Part shown: positions 1-7,719 of the stretch, piece after piece
Layout of the letters: each line of letters opens with the position of its first letter
Position numbering within the stretch: the stretch's first letter is position 1
NCBI RefSeq assembly: GCF_037137075.1
Contig: NZ_JBBBNV010000003.1
Span: 1-64,000 of the forward strand
From: JBBBNV01 sp037137075
GTDB taxonomy: Bacteria; Bacillota; Bacilli; Paenibacillales; NBRC-103111
DNA length: 64,000 nucleotides
Reading direction: 5' to 3'
Notes under the pieces: generated by a model
The model's database searches: none
The model's input: the letters and a program-made list of their open reading frames with translations, nothing else
Told to the model about the DNA's origin: nothing
Program-made: the position numbers and the translations under genes

Positions 1-165
1 TTTTGTCTGCTCGTACTTATGAAACTGGACACCGCTACACATCACAGTATTCTTCAGCTTTATCGTTGGCTTAAAATTCTATTATGGGAACCGATGCATC
101 AATGGATGGAACGAATTCACCGTAAACCTAGTCGAAAATCAGCGGGTAGGCGCAAGAAACAGTGA
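1..165 (+). CDS. 3' fragment of an unidentified gene (cut by window start)
   Basis: Frame 1 is open from the window edge to a TGA at 163-165. It gives 54 residues ending in a basic stretch (RKPSRKSAGRRKKQ). An internal ATG lies at 19 but has no clear ribosome site, so this is probably the tail of a longer gene upstream. The basic end and the AT-rich surroundings would fit a mobile-element protein, but I do not recognise the family. Confidence 0.3.
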   Translation, partial: FCLLVLMKLDTATHHSILQLYRWLKILLWEPMHQWMERIHRKPSRKSAGRRKKQ

Positions 166-533
166 GCTAGTATTTCCGTCACTCAGGGGAAACTACATAA
201 ATTTACCAAATGGACAGAGAGCTACCTTCTGGTGGGCAATCGACTTTTTGGTAATGAAAACTAAAACCTTGTTCAGAATTATTCGAAAACTATGCCGCCG
301 ACTTTTTATGCAACGCTAGTGATATTGGACCAATATAATTTTAATCAGTAAGATGAATGCAAGCGCAAACCGGTAAAACAGCATAACAACACGTATGGCC
401 TGTAATTCAGCATGTTATAAGTGCTGGAAGTGTGATAAAAAACTGCTTTGCTCCCAGGTCAAGGGCGTGAATGAAAAATGCAGGATTCCCATTTGACCCG
501 TACCTGTAAAAAGGAGGACAAGACTATAATAAT
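166..533. other. AT-rich intergenic stretch
   Basis: No convincing gene. The base composition is clearly more AT-rich than the rest of the window, suggesting a relic of acquired DNA. The last bases hold the ribosome site (AAAGGAGG near 510) of the next gene. Confidence 0.4.
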
Positions 534-923
534 ATGATTGCCGGAAAACGGGCCGAGCTGTCCGGAAAACTGACTCATGTGCTGGACGCCCGCTCACTGG
601 CTGCATCACACCCGAGACTCGCAGAGCTGCTTCGGCCGGGAATGACTGTACTGGATGTCGGCTGCGGCACCGGGGCTATCACCCGCCGTATCGCGGAAGC
701 GGTCGGGGTTACTCCGCAGCATGAGCACACTGTCCGGGCCGCTCCCGATTTCCTGAGCCGCATCCGTATCTGGGCGGATACCGCTTCAAGCCGGGGCGTT
801 CAGATGGAGCGTGACGGATATATTACCGTTCAAGATTATTTGTCTGCTGAACAGGATTACCAGGACTGGATACAAACAGAGGCTCAAATGATGACGATGT
901 ACATGCTGTCTGTAGAGTTGTAG
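534..923 (+). pseudogene. SAM-dependent methyltransferase with internal deletion
   Basis: The 129-residue product starts like a class I methyltransferase. Residues 1-58 include the SAM-binding motif I (VLDVGCGTGA, about 38-47). From about residue 60 it jumps to what reads as the C-terminal end of the same family (FLSRIRIWADTASSRG and the acidic tail after it). Enzymes of this type are usually about 250-280 residues, so the middle of the Rossmann fold appears to be missing in frame. The AAAGGAGG site and ATG at 534 remain intact, so a short protein could be made, but activity is unlikely. I infer a deletion remnant rather than a small family. Confidence 0.6.
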
Positions 924-1014
924 AGGGTGTACGGGGATAATAGGCGGCATGGAATTTAAATGAATGGGGGGATCTATCCCAGCCGATAGATGAAATAAGC
1001 ACTCCCGCCCAGCC

Positions 1015-1065
1015 GGCTCGCGCAGCGCGCGGTGTTTCGCTGCATGACGGCGGTCGGTCGACCAC
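1015..1065 (-). repeat. Dispersed 65-bp repeat, copy A (truncated)
   Basis: Bases 1024-1065 are identical to 42 bp of the element found complete at 18777-18841, 22601-22665 and 63233-63297. The distal hairpin arm is degraded: the loop bases are missing and the second GCGCGCGGTG arm has changed. On the minus strand it starts GTGGTCGACC. It lies 3' of the broken methyltransferase gene. Confidence 0.85.
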
Positions 1066-1097
1066 ATGTAAAAAACAGCACAAAAAAAGCAGGGTCG

Positions 1098-1403
1098 CTA
1101 TCGCCCTGCTTCCACTTTGGAGTACGTGTCCCGTTTGCCCCGTGTTTTGACAATGATTTTGCGGATGCTGTCCTCGGACAGATGAAACCGCTGAATCAGC
1201 TCACGGATGCTCGTGCCGCCGTTGTACATTAAGTAAATCTCGCTGTTGCGGCGCTCGATCAGCTTGCGGGTTCCGTTATTTTCGCCCCAGCCGGCCCGTT
1301 TTTGCTCCGGCTTCGGGATATATACCAATTCACCTTGAATGTATTTTTGCAGCTCTTGAAGCAGTTTGTCGGGGAGAACGTCCTTGCCGTTTTTGTAACT
1401 CAC
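1098..1403 (-). CDS. CD3324-family small helix-turn-helix protein
   Basis: 101 residues from a GTG start at 1403, with GGAGG 8 bases upstream. The N-terminal part (MSYKNGKDVLP, YIQGELVYIPK, GTRKLIERRNSEI) matches the family annotated as CD3324. The C-terminal part (residues about 60-90, SIRELIQRFHLSEDSIRKII) is a helix-turn-helix related to the Mor activator fold. It probably binds DNA; no target is known. It stands alone, with no operon partner in this decayed segment. Confidence 0.7.
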   Translation of the reverse strand: MSYKNGKDVLPDKLLQELQKYIQGELVYIPKPEQKRAGWGENNGTRKLIERRNSEIYLMYNGGTSIRELIQRFHLSEDSIRKIIVKTRGKRDTYSKVEAGR

Positions 1404-2010
1404 GAATGAAAACCTCCTCGTTTTCGGTTGGTGGATTTGCTTGCTCCTCCGCTAACCGAACGCTTTCATCGTGTCACCGCTCCCGAATGATATAGAACCA
1501 GATAAACGGTTTGGCCATCCCGGGTTCAAGAGGGCTTTCCGTTTAGACTGAATAAGAAGGGCTGTAAGGCCTGTGCCGTACAAGAACCTGCTTGCTCTTA
1601 TTCAGAAATAAAAAAACACGACTTCTTCATCGTGCCTGATAGTTACCATTATGTATTCAGGTGGACGAGACGCAGATCAAAGCTATGCGGTTAGTTGTGG
1701 AGCACCTCATGTGTAATTTGGAACTTTACTGCTACAAACATTGTATCCCTCTCCTTTCACCTGATTTTATCGCTTTGTGGGCGAATGTTTTCATTATAAA
1801 GCAGTCAACTTTTGGATTCAAGACCATATTTCTGAAGATAATCTTAAGTTAAACGATCCTTTGCGCCGTCCCTGTTCGTGAGATCATACGGTCTCGGCGC
1901 CATCTGCAGCCGCTCTCGTTCAGACAGCCCGCAGTCCCTGATGCCCGGCAAAACTTGTGTATGCGTCCGGATACGACGAAGCGGATCCGGCGGGGGATTG
2001 GTCATATAAA
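1404..2010. other. Intergenic region without a supported gene
   Basis: About 600 bases without a credible reading frame. A GTG-initiated frame at 1661-1852 has no ribosome site and a tail lacking coding character. A short CACGA/TCGTG hairpin follows an A-run near 1615-1635. Nothing else was recognised. Confidence 0.4.
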
Positions 2011-2160
2011 ACGGAGGGCCAAGGCCCTCCGTCCACAATAATCTCCGCTTTAGGCGGAGACCACCTCTGCTTGTGAAATCAACTTGACCACACTCCTTTC
2101 GCGCAAGTCTAGCCGGCCGGGCTACCTCTATTAACGCATGAAAAGCAGCCCGCTCACAAG
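2011..2160 (-). ncRNA. Candidate structured RNA element ending in a terminator-like hairpin
   Basis: Read on the minus strand from 2160 down, several stems can be drawn. CTTGTGA at the start can pair with TCACAAG further on. Inside this, CGGGCTGC pairs with GTAGCCCG (one G-U). Then comes CTCCGC-CTAAA-GCGGAG. Last is ACGGAGGGCC/GGCCCTCCGT (2011-2032) followed by TTTTAT, which looks like an intrinsic terminator. The layout (enclosing stem, internal hairpins, terminator) recalls a regulatory leader, but no gene follows on this strand for 600 bases. I could not assign it to a riboswitch or T-box class. The central hairpin also resembles the right end of IS605/TnpB elements. It may be an orphaned leader or a mobile-element remnant. 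Confidence 0.35.
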
Positions 2161-2205
2161 TGAAAGAATGATTTAAGTTGTTTTCCCCGGGCAAACCTGT
2201 GCCCG

Positions 2206-3954
2206 TTACAGAGATTCCTGAAGCCGAAGCTGCTGCGCGGCAAATTCCCGGTACAGCGCATGGGATTGCAGCAGCTCCGCATGGGTCCCTTTGCCGGTAA
2301 TCGTCCCCTTCTCGATAAACAGGATTTGATCCGCATCAATAACGGTAGAGAGCCGATGGGCAATGACGATGGTTGTCCGCCCGGCCATCAAATTCTGGAG
2401 CGCTTCCTGCACGACCACCTCGGATTTGCTGTCCAGACTGGAGGTGGCTTCGTCCAGCATAAGCAGGCTCGGGTCGCGAAGCAGCGCGCGGGCAATGCCG
2501 ATACGCTGACGCTGGCCCCCGGACAGCTTGATGCCCCGTTCTCCGACCTCGGTCTCGTAGCCCGCCGGAAATTCCTCAATAAACCCGTCGGCATAAGCCA
2601 TTACCGCCGCTTGCTTCAGCTCCTCCGTGCTCACCTGACGCCCGATTCCGTAGCAAATGTTATCGCGGATCGTACCGGCAATGAGCGGGCTTTCCTGAGA
2701 CACATAGCCGATGTGCTTCCGCCAGGAGGACAGACAGTACTCCTGAATCGGATCGTCCCCGATCCGGATCGTTCCGCTCTGCGGAATGTAGAACCGTTCC
2801 AGAAGCCCGAACAGGGTTGTCTTCCCGCCCCCGCTCGGCCCGACGATTGCGGTCACTTTTCCCGGCTCGATGGTGAAGCTGATATCCTGAAGTATGGGTT
2901 CCCCGGTCTCATAGCTAAACGAGATATGCTCCAGTATAATCGGCCGCTTCGCATTGTCCAGCTCCCGGCCGGCCGAATAATCCTCCTCCTCGGCTTCCAG
3001 AATCGAGATAATCCGCTCTGTGGCCCCTTTGGCTTTTTGCAGCTGCGTGAAAAAATGCGTAAACTGGCCCATCGGCAGCATCATTTGCACCAGGTACAAA
3101 ATAAAGGCGACCAGCGCGCCCGCCGTCAGTGCGCCGGACGAAACACGCAGCCCTCCGTAGCCGATAATGAGCACCAGAAGCAGCATCATAACAAAGCCCA
3201 TCAGCGGACCAATAAGCGCCTGAATCGTCGCCTCCTTCAAGCCGTACCGGAACAGGCTGTTAATGCCGCTTTGACCGCTGGCATATTCCTTCTCTTCGGC
3301 ATTCGACGCCTTGACCAGACGAACCTCGGACAGCACCTGGGTCAGAACGGTCGTGAAGGCGGCCGTTTCATCCTGCAGCCCCTTGGAAACCTTGAACATG
3401 CGGCGTCCGAGCGGAATCAGAACCCCCATCGTCAGCGGCACCGCGATCAGCATGGTCAGTGTCATTTGCCAGTCCAGATACAGCAGCATCGCAACCGAGC
3501 CGATAATCGAAATCGTTCCCGTAAAAAAATTGGCCACATGCTCCGTAATAAGTCCTTTGACGACTCCGGTATCGTTCGTCATCCGGCTGACCGTTTCCCC
3601 TGTCCGATGATTGTCGAAATAAGAAACCGGCAGCACAAGCAGCTTCCTCCAGAGCCGGTCCCGTAATGCGGCCACAACGCTTTGACCCAGATGGTTCAAT
3701 AAATAAATCGATAATCCGGACGCCAGCGCCTGCGCAATAAAGGCCGTCCCAATCAGCACAATTTGCATCGGCGTAACGGAAGCGAGTGTAAAGCTGTCGA
3801 CCAGATTTTTCGTAAACAACGGGATGACGAGGCTGACCAGGGTTGTCGCCACACTAAGCAGCAGCGCGACGGTCATGCGCGGGACAGAGGGATTCGTCGC
3901 CCGAATCAGTTGGATAAAAGGGGTCCAGCTCCCGGAATTCGCGGGTTTGTTCAA
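2206..3954 (-). CDS. bmrA: Multidrug ABC exporter, BmrA type (permease-ATPase half transporter)
   Basis: 582 residues, the usual length of BmrA/LmrA half-transporters. The N-terminal half carries about six membrane helices (residues 20-310). The C-terminal ATPase has Walker A GPSGGGKTT (372-380), signature LSGGQRQR (477-484), Walker B LLMLDE (497-502, catalytic Glu 502) and an H-loop IAHR (about 533). Similarity to Bacillus BmrA continues through segments such as LPVSYFD and MTNDTGVVK. Such proteins form homodimers in the membrane and export drugs or lipids using ATP. It seems monocistronic; the possible structured element at 2011-2160 lies just downstream on the same strand. Confidence 0.9.
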   Translation of the reverse strand: MNKPANSGSWTPFIQLIRATNPSVPRMTVALLLSVATTLVSLVIPLFTKNLVDSFTLASVTPMQIVLIGTAFIAQALASGLSIYLLNHLGQSVVAALRDRLWRKLLVLPVSYFDNHRTGETVSRMTNDTGVVKGLITEHVANFFTGTISIIGSVAMLLYLDWQMTLTMLIAVPLTMGVLIPLGRRMFKVSKGLQDETAAFTTVLTQVLSEVRLVKASNAEEKEYASGQSGINSLFRYGLKEATIQALIGPLMGFVMMLLLVLIIGYGGLRVSSGALTAGALVAFILYLVQMMLPMGQFTHFFTQLQKAKGATERIISILEAEEEDYSAGRELDNAKRPIILEHISFSYETGEPILQDISFTIEPGKVTAIVGPSGGGKTTLFGLLERFYIPQSGTIRIGDDPIQEYCLSSWRKHIGYVSQESPLIAGTIRDNICYGIGRQVSTEELKQAAVMAYADGFIEEFPAGYETEVGERGIKLSGGQRQRIGIARALLRDPSLLMLDEATSSLDSKSEVVVQEALQNLMAGRTTIVIAHRLSTVIDADQILFIEKGTITGKGTHAELLQSHALYREFAAQQLRLQESL

Positions 3955-4029
3955 CGATGCTCACTCCTCTCAGGGGGAAATTCGGTGATGGCGGCAGCAT
4001 TTCATGCGGACACCCGTGGTGTGAGACTG

Positions 4030-4797
4030 CTAGCGCTGCGGAGCTCGAATCGTAATGCCCTCCTGCTCCAGACGCTGCCGGAGACGGACAGCCGCTTCTG
4101 CGGCATGGGGATGATCCCCGTGTATGCAGAGAGTTCCCGCATCCACGCCAATGATCGCCCCCTCCGCCGTCTCTGCTTCTCCGGCGGCAGCCAACCGTAC
4201 AGCCTGTGCCAGCACAGCCTCCGGATCGGTTAAAACCGCCCCGTCCTGATGACGAGGCACAAGCGAGCCGTCCGCCCGGTACCGGCGGTCGGCGAAAACC
4301 TCGCTCACCGCAGGAAGCCCGGCCGCTTGCGCGGCAAGGAGCAGCTCGCTCCCCGCCAGCCCGTACAGCAGCGCTTCAGGCGCTGCGGCGCAGACCGCCC
4401 GCACAATGGCATCAGCCAGAGGACGATCCGCCGCCGCCATATTGTACAGCGCGCCGTGCGGCTTCACGTGCCTAAGCCCGCCGCCGCCCTCTGCCCGCAC
4501 CACAGCCTGGAGCGCGCCAATCTGGTAGACGGTCATCTCATAGGCTTCCTCCGGCGTAATCCGCAGCTCGCGGCGCCCGAAGCCCGCCAGATCCGGCAGT
4601 CCCGGATGCGCGCCAATAGCTACATGGCTGACAAGACACAGCTGCACGGTTCTGCGCATGACACCGGGATCGCCCGCATGAAAGCCGCAGGCAATATTCG
4701 CCGAAGTCACATGCGGCAGCACCTTGTCATCCTGTCCGATGCGGTAAGCGCCATAGCTTTCCCCGGCATCGCAATTTAAATCAATAACGGGCTGCAT
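4030..4797 (-). CDS. pxpA: 5-oxoprolinase subunit A (LamB/YcsF family)
   Basis: 255 residues from ATG 4797, chosen because AAAGGAG sits 7 bases upstream; a longer frame to 4851 lacks a site. Family hallmarks are IDLNCDAGESYG at the N-terminus, NIACGFHAGDP, GAHPGLPDL and HVKPHGALYN. With PxpB and PxpC it forms the ATP-dependent bacterial 5-oxoprolinase, which opens 5-oxoproline (pyroglutamate) to glutamate. It is the last gene of the operon and is separated from pxpC by a broken gene. Confidence 0.92.
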   Translation of the reverse strand: MQPVIDLNCDAGESYGAYRIGQDDKVLPHVTSANIACGFHAGDPGVMRRTVQLCLVSHVAIGAHPGLPDLAGFGRRELRITPEEAYEMTVYQIGALQAVVRAEGGGGLRHVKPHGALYNMAAADRPLADAIVRAVCAAAPEALLYGLAGSELLLAAQAAGLPAVSEVFADRRYRADGSLVPRHQDGAVLTDPEAVLAQAVRLAAAGEAETAEGAIIGVDAGTLCIHGDHPHAAEAAVRLRQRLEQEGITIRAPQR

Positions 4798-4829
4798 CGT
4801 CTCATCTCCTTTGTCAGACTCTATTAATT

Positions 4830-5228
4830 TCAGTTCGCAGCTTTCATCCACGGCAGCAGGGGTTCCTCATCCCACACCCAGAGGTAAAGCTAATTGCCGA
4901 AGGCCTGAAGGACACCAGTGGAATGGCCAGCTCCCGGCTGTCATCGAACCATTCCCGTAGCCATGGACAAGGCCCTAGCGTCATATAGTGCGGCACGTGA
5001 CGAACAGGGCGTCCGCCCTTTGCCGCAAACAGCATCCGGGCCTGCTGCTCCTGCGCTCTGCGTACAATTAAATAGTCGGCTGAACGCCGGGAAGCAAAGC
5101 TTAGTTCCCCGTTTCCGCAGATGCTCCTGTACCCTCTCCGCCTCCTCTATCGGGAGATCGGACAAATTCCGGAACGGACCTGACGCCGCCTCATAATAAT
5201 GAAACAAGCTGCCGGAATAAATGGTCAT
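4830..5228 (-). pseudogene. Frameshifted conserved gene inside the pxp operon
   Basis: The start is well preserved: GGAGGAGG, then ATG 5228 overlapping the pxpC stop as ATGA. The first frame reads MTIYSGSLFHYYEAASGPF and continues to about 5100. There one extra base (AAGCTT, read as one A too many) moves the coding to a second frame, SFASRRSADYLIVRRAQEQQ, which continues through PHYMTLGPCPWLREW. Near 4870 that frame fades (SFTSGCG). A third frame gives YLWVWDEEPLLPWMKAAN ending at 4830, which looks like the proper C-terminus after a small deletion. The family is a conserved hypothetical of about 160-190 residues; I do not know its function. The damage could be real or, for the first indel, a sequence error. 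Confidence 0.65.
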
Positions 5229-6499
5229 GACAGGCCTCCTCCGCACAGCCGGGCTTGCAGCTGCAAACCGGCGGATAGCTGCCGCAGCCCCAGCTCCTGC
5301 AGCAGCAGCTCCTGCTGCGCCTCGGCTAGCGATACCTCCTGCAGACGCAGCTGATCGCCGGGCCGGAGCTGGCCCAGAAGCGGCATATCCACACTTATGA
5401 TTTGGGCGATTCGCGGATACCCGCCCGTCGGCTGGCGGTCCGCCATTAACACAATCGGATCCCCTCGCGCCGGAACCTGTACCGTGCCCGGCGTAACCCC
5501 CTCGGACAGCAGCTCGCGCGGCTCCAGAAGCGTAAGGCCCGGGCCGCTTAACCGGCAGCCCATCCGGTCGGACAGGGGGCTCATCGTAAAAACAGCCCCG
5601 GTCAAAAGCTCCCGGCTTTGCGGGGTGAACCAGTCATATTCTCTGCCCCGCACAAACCGGACAACAACCGGACTCCCCGAATTTTGCCGGTTCACCCGCG
5701 GTCCTATTGGACTGACAGGCGCGCCCTCCGCAAGCGCATGTCCGATCCCCCCTACTGCAGCGAATACAGCTGCATGAAACGGGGACACGCTTTGCTCCCG
5801 AAGCTCCAGCTGAGGATGCCCGCCGTTCCACGGACGAGCGGACCAGTGCGGCCACATCGGCCTCTTTTGCAAATTACCGGCCTGTGCAGCGTCCTCCTTC
5901 TCCTCATCTAACCGGGAAATTCCGCTGCCGCCTCCTCGGCCTTCTCCCGCGCCGTAAACCGTAGCGGCATCCATTTCAGCTTCTGTCAGCCTCCCGATTG
6001 CGGCATCCTCTGGAAAGCCTTCAGCCAAGCCGTCTCGGCCAACAGCCAATACATCCCCTGCGCGAAGCGCCCGCCCGCTGCAGCCGCCAAATCCGGCCCG
6101 TATGTCCGTTCCGGCACCTCCCAGAACAGGGGGCACGGCAATACCTCCCGCGACCGCCAAATACGTCCGCAGGCCTGCGGCAGCCGGGCCGATCCTCAGT
6201 GTGCTGCCGCTATTCACCCAGACAGGCCGCCACATCGGCAGCAGAACATCGCCGATAAAGGCGGGCATGAACGCGCCGCATAAAGCTATCCGGGCCCGGC
6301 GCCTAAACAGAAATGTGCCGCCGGTCATCGTCATTTCCAGTCCGGGGGCATGCAGGGGATTGCCCGCAATCAAATTGGCCATACGCAGCGACAAGCGGTC
6401 TACCGCCCCGCCAGATGTCACCCCATATCGCTGGTAACCGGTGCGGCCCAGGTCCTGCACCGTTGTAAACATGCCGGGCCGAAGCACCTCGATCGTCAT
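5225..6499 (-). CDS. pxpC: 5-oxoprolinase subunit C (biotin-dependent carboxyltransferase family)
   Basis: 424 residues. The start, IEVLRPGMFTTVQDLGR with YGVTSGGAVDR, is typical of the KipA/AHS2 domain; the C-terminal part has VRFVRGREYDWF and DRMGCRL. Family members are usually about 330 residues. The extra length is a Gly/Ala-rich insertion around residues 165-250. The ATG overlaps the pxpB stop (6496-6499), showing translational coupling. It works with PxpA and PxpB in 5-oxoproline cleavage. Confidence 0.9.
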   Translation of the reverse strand: MTIEVLRPGMFTTVQDLGRTGYQRYGVTSGGAVDRLSLRMANLIAGNPLHAPGLEMTMTGGTFLFRRRARIALCGAFMPAFIGDVLLPMWRPVWVNSGSTLRIGPAAAGLRTYLAVAGGIAVPPVLGGAGTDIRAGFGGCSGRALRAGDVLAVGRDGLAEGFPEDAAIGRLTEAEMDAATVYGAGEGRGGGSGISRLDEEKEDAAQAGNLQKRPMWPHWSARPWNGGHPQLELREQSVSPFHAAVFAAVGGIGHALAEGAPVSPIGPRVNRQNSGSPVVVRFVRGREYDWFTPQSRELLTGAVFTMSPLSDRMGCRLSGPGLTLLEPRELLSEGVTPGTVQVPARGDPIVLMADRQPTGGYPRIAQIISVDMPLLGQLRPGDQLRLQEVSLAEAQQELLLQELGLRQLSAGLQLQARLCGGGLS

Positions 6500-7389
6500 C
6501 CTAGCAGCCCCTTACCGTATATGTTATCTCTCAACAATCCGAAGCTGCTGCCGGACTGCCCGGACAATGCTGCATACTCCACCGGATTAATCGGAACGAA
6601 ACGGATACGGTCCCCGGCTTGCAGCAGCGCTGGCGGATCGCAATCAGGCTGGAACAAGCTCAGCGGCGTCCGCCCGATAATTTGCCAGCCGCCGGGCGTT
6701 ACCTGAGGGTATACTCCCGTCTGCGTACCCGCAATGCCTACGGCCCCTCTAGGCACCTCGGGCCGGGGCTGGCTCCGCCTTGGAGCGGACAGCTCTGGCG
6801 GCAGCCCGCCCAGATACGGGAAGCCCGGCGCAAAGCCGATCATATATACCTTATACTCCGCCTCGCTATGGCGGCGAATGACCTCGCGCTCAGACAAGCC
6901 GGTGTGCAGCGCGACAAAAGCCAAATCCGGGCCGTATTCTCCCCCGTAACAGACAGGCAGCCGCACAAGACGGCAGTCCGCCCCCTCTCCGCCGGGCGGC
7001 AATGTCCCTAACCGCTGGAGCCGTTCGTGGAGCCAGTGACATACCGCTTCAACAGGAGCTGGAAGGATTCCCAGGTCCTCTTCCTGCCGGCGGAGCAGAG
7101 GTGCTGCCGGGCGAAGCGCGCCAGCGCTGCTTACCGCTTCTTTGCCCGCCGCCATCCGGATGGTCTCCCGGTAAACAGCCCAAGCATCATAATGAACGGT
7201 AACCGCCGTATACGCGGGAACAAGCTCAATAAGCCCTGGAAACGGATGCTCCTCAAGCAGGCTGCACACCCGCCTGACAGCCAGATGAACGGCTTCCGTC
7301 CCCGCCTCCCCGCATTCGACCGTCACTGCGCTGTCACCGGCAGGCCGAAGCCGATACAGCCCGCTCGCTGCGCTAATCTCCTTGTTCAT
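6496..7389 (-). CDS. pxpB: 5-oxoprolinase subunit B (KipI/AHS1 family)
   Basis: 297 residues from ATG 7389 with a strong GGAAGGAGGGG site. The AHS1 domain shows RLRPAGDSAVTVECG at the start, LPVCYGGEYGPDL in the middle, and GFAPGFPYLGGLP and TPGGWQIIGRT near the end. It is the first gene of the pxpB-pxpC-(broken gene)-pxpA operon. In family terms it forms a complex with PxpC and, with PxpA, hydrolyses 5-oxoproline with ATP. It is slightly longer than usual because of an insertion around residues 75-120. Confidence 0.9.
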   Translation of the reverse strand: MNKEISAASGLYRLRPAGDSAVTVECGEAGTEAVHLAVRRVCSLLEEHPFPGLIELVPAYTAVTVHYDAWAVYRETIRMAAGKEAVSSAGALRPAAPLLRRQEEDLGILPAPVEAVCHWLHERLQRLGTLPPGGEGADCRLVRLPVCYGGEYGPDLAFVALHTGLSEREVIRRHSEAEYKVYMIGFAPGFPYLGGLPPELSAPRRSQPRPEVPRGAVGIAGTQTGVYPQVTPGGWQIIGRTPLSLFQPDCDPPALLQAGDRIRFVPINPVEYAALSGQSGSSFGLLRDNIYGKGLLG

Positions 7390-7698
7390 TGGTCTTCTCC
7401 CCTCCTTCCGATCATGCAGAGATCCGGTGATACCGCCGCTGCGGGAATCACCTTGCCCGGAGGTACCGGGCTGCCGATAGCTGCGGCCGCTGAATCATGC
7501 TTTCTTCTCCCACGATACACTATTATCCATCCATTTTCCAAAATGAAGCTGCCCTGCGCCTGTCAGGAAACGATGTCCGGGCTACGGTACTGCCGGGCTA
7601 GCCGTCAGCGTGCAGTATTCCGCTGCAAGGAGGCGCAGCAAGGAAGCAGCGCGTGGCACGACATAGAACCGTTTCGGCTCAGCTGCTGAAAATAAATA
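7390..7698. other. Region upstream of the pxp operon
   Basis: No gene supported. It must contain the pxp promoter, but I see no convincing -35/-10 pair. Confidence 0.3.
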
Positions 7699-7719
7699 AC
7701 ACGCCTAGGGTAGGCGTGC
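7699..7719 (-). terminator. Terminator overlapping the stop codon of the vWA lipoprotein gene
   Basis: On the minus strand CACGCCTA-CCC-TAGGCGTG forms a perfect 8-bp stem containing the TAG stop of the gene starting at 9048. It is followed by TTATTTATTTTC. Confidence 0.6.

Noticed and set aside
1661..1852. 63-residue frame in the gene-poor left end
   Set aside because: No ribosome site and no family resemblance.
2041..2100. T-box riboswitch
   Set aside because: An AGAGGTGGT segment recalls the T-box antiterminator, but the full conserved element and a downstream synthetase or amino-acid gene are missing.
2260..3666. 468-residue plus-strand frame opposite the ABC transporter
   Set aside because: Antisense shadow of a clearly recognised gene; composition is low-quality and there is no ribosome site.
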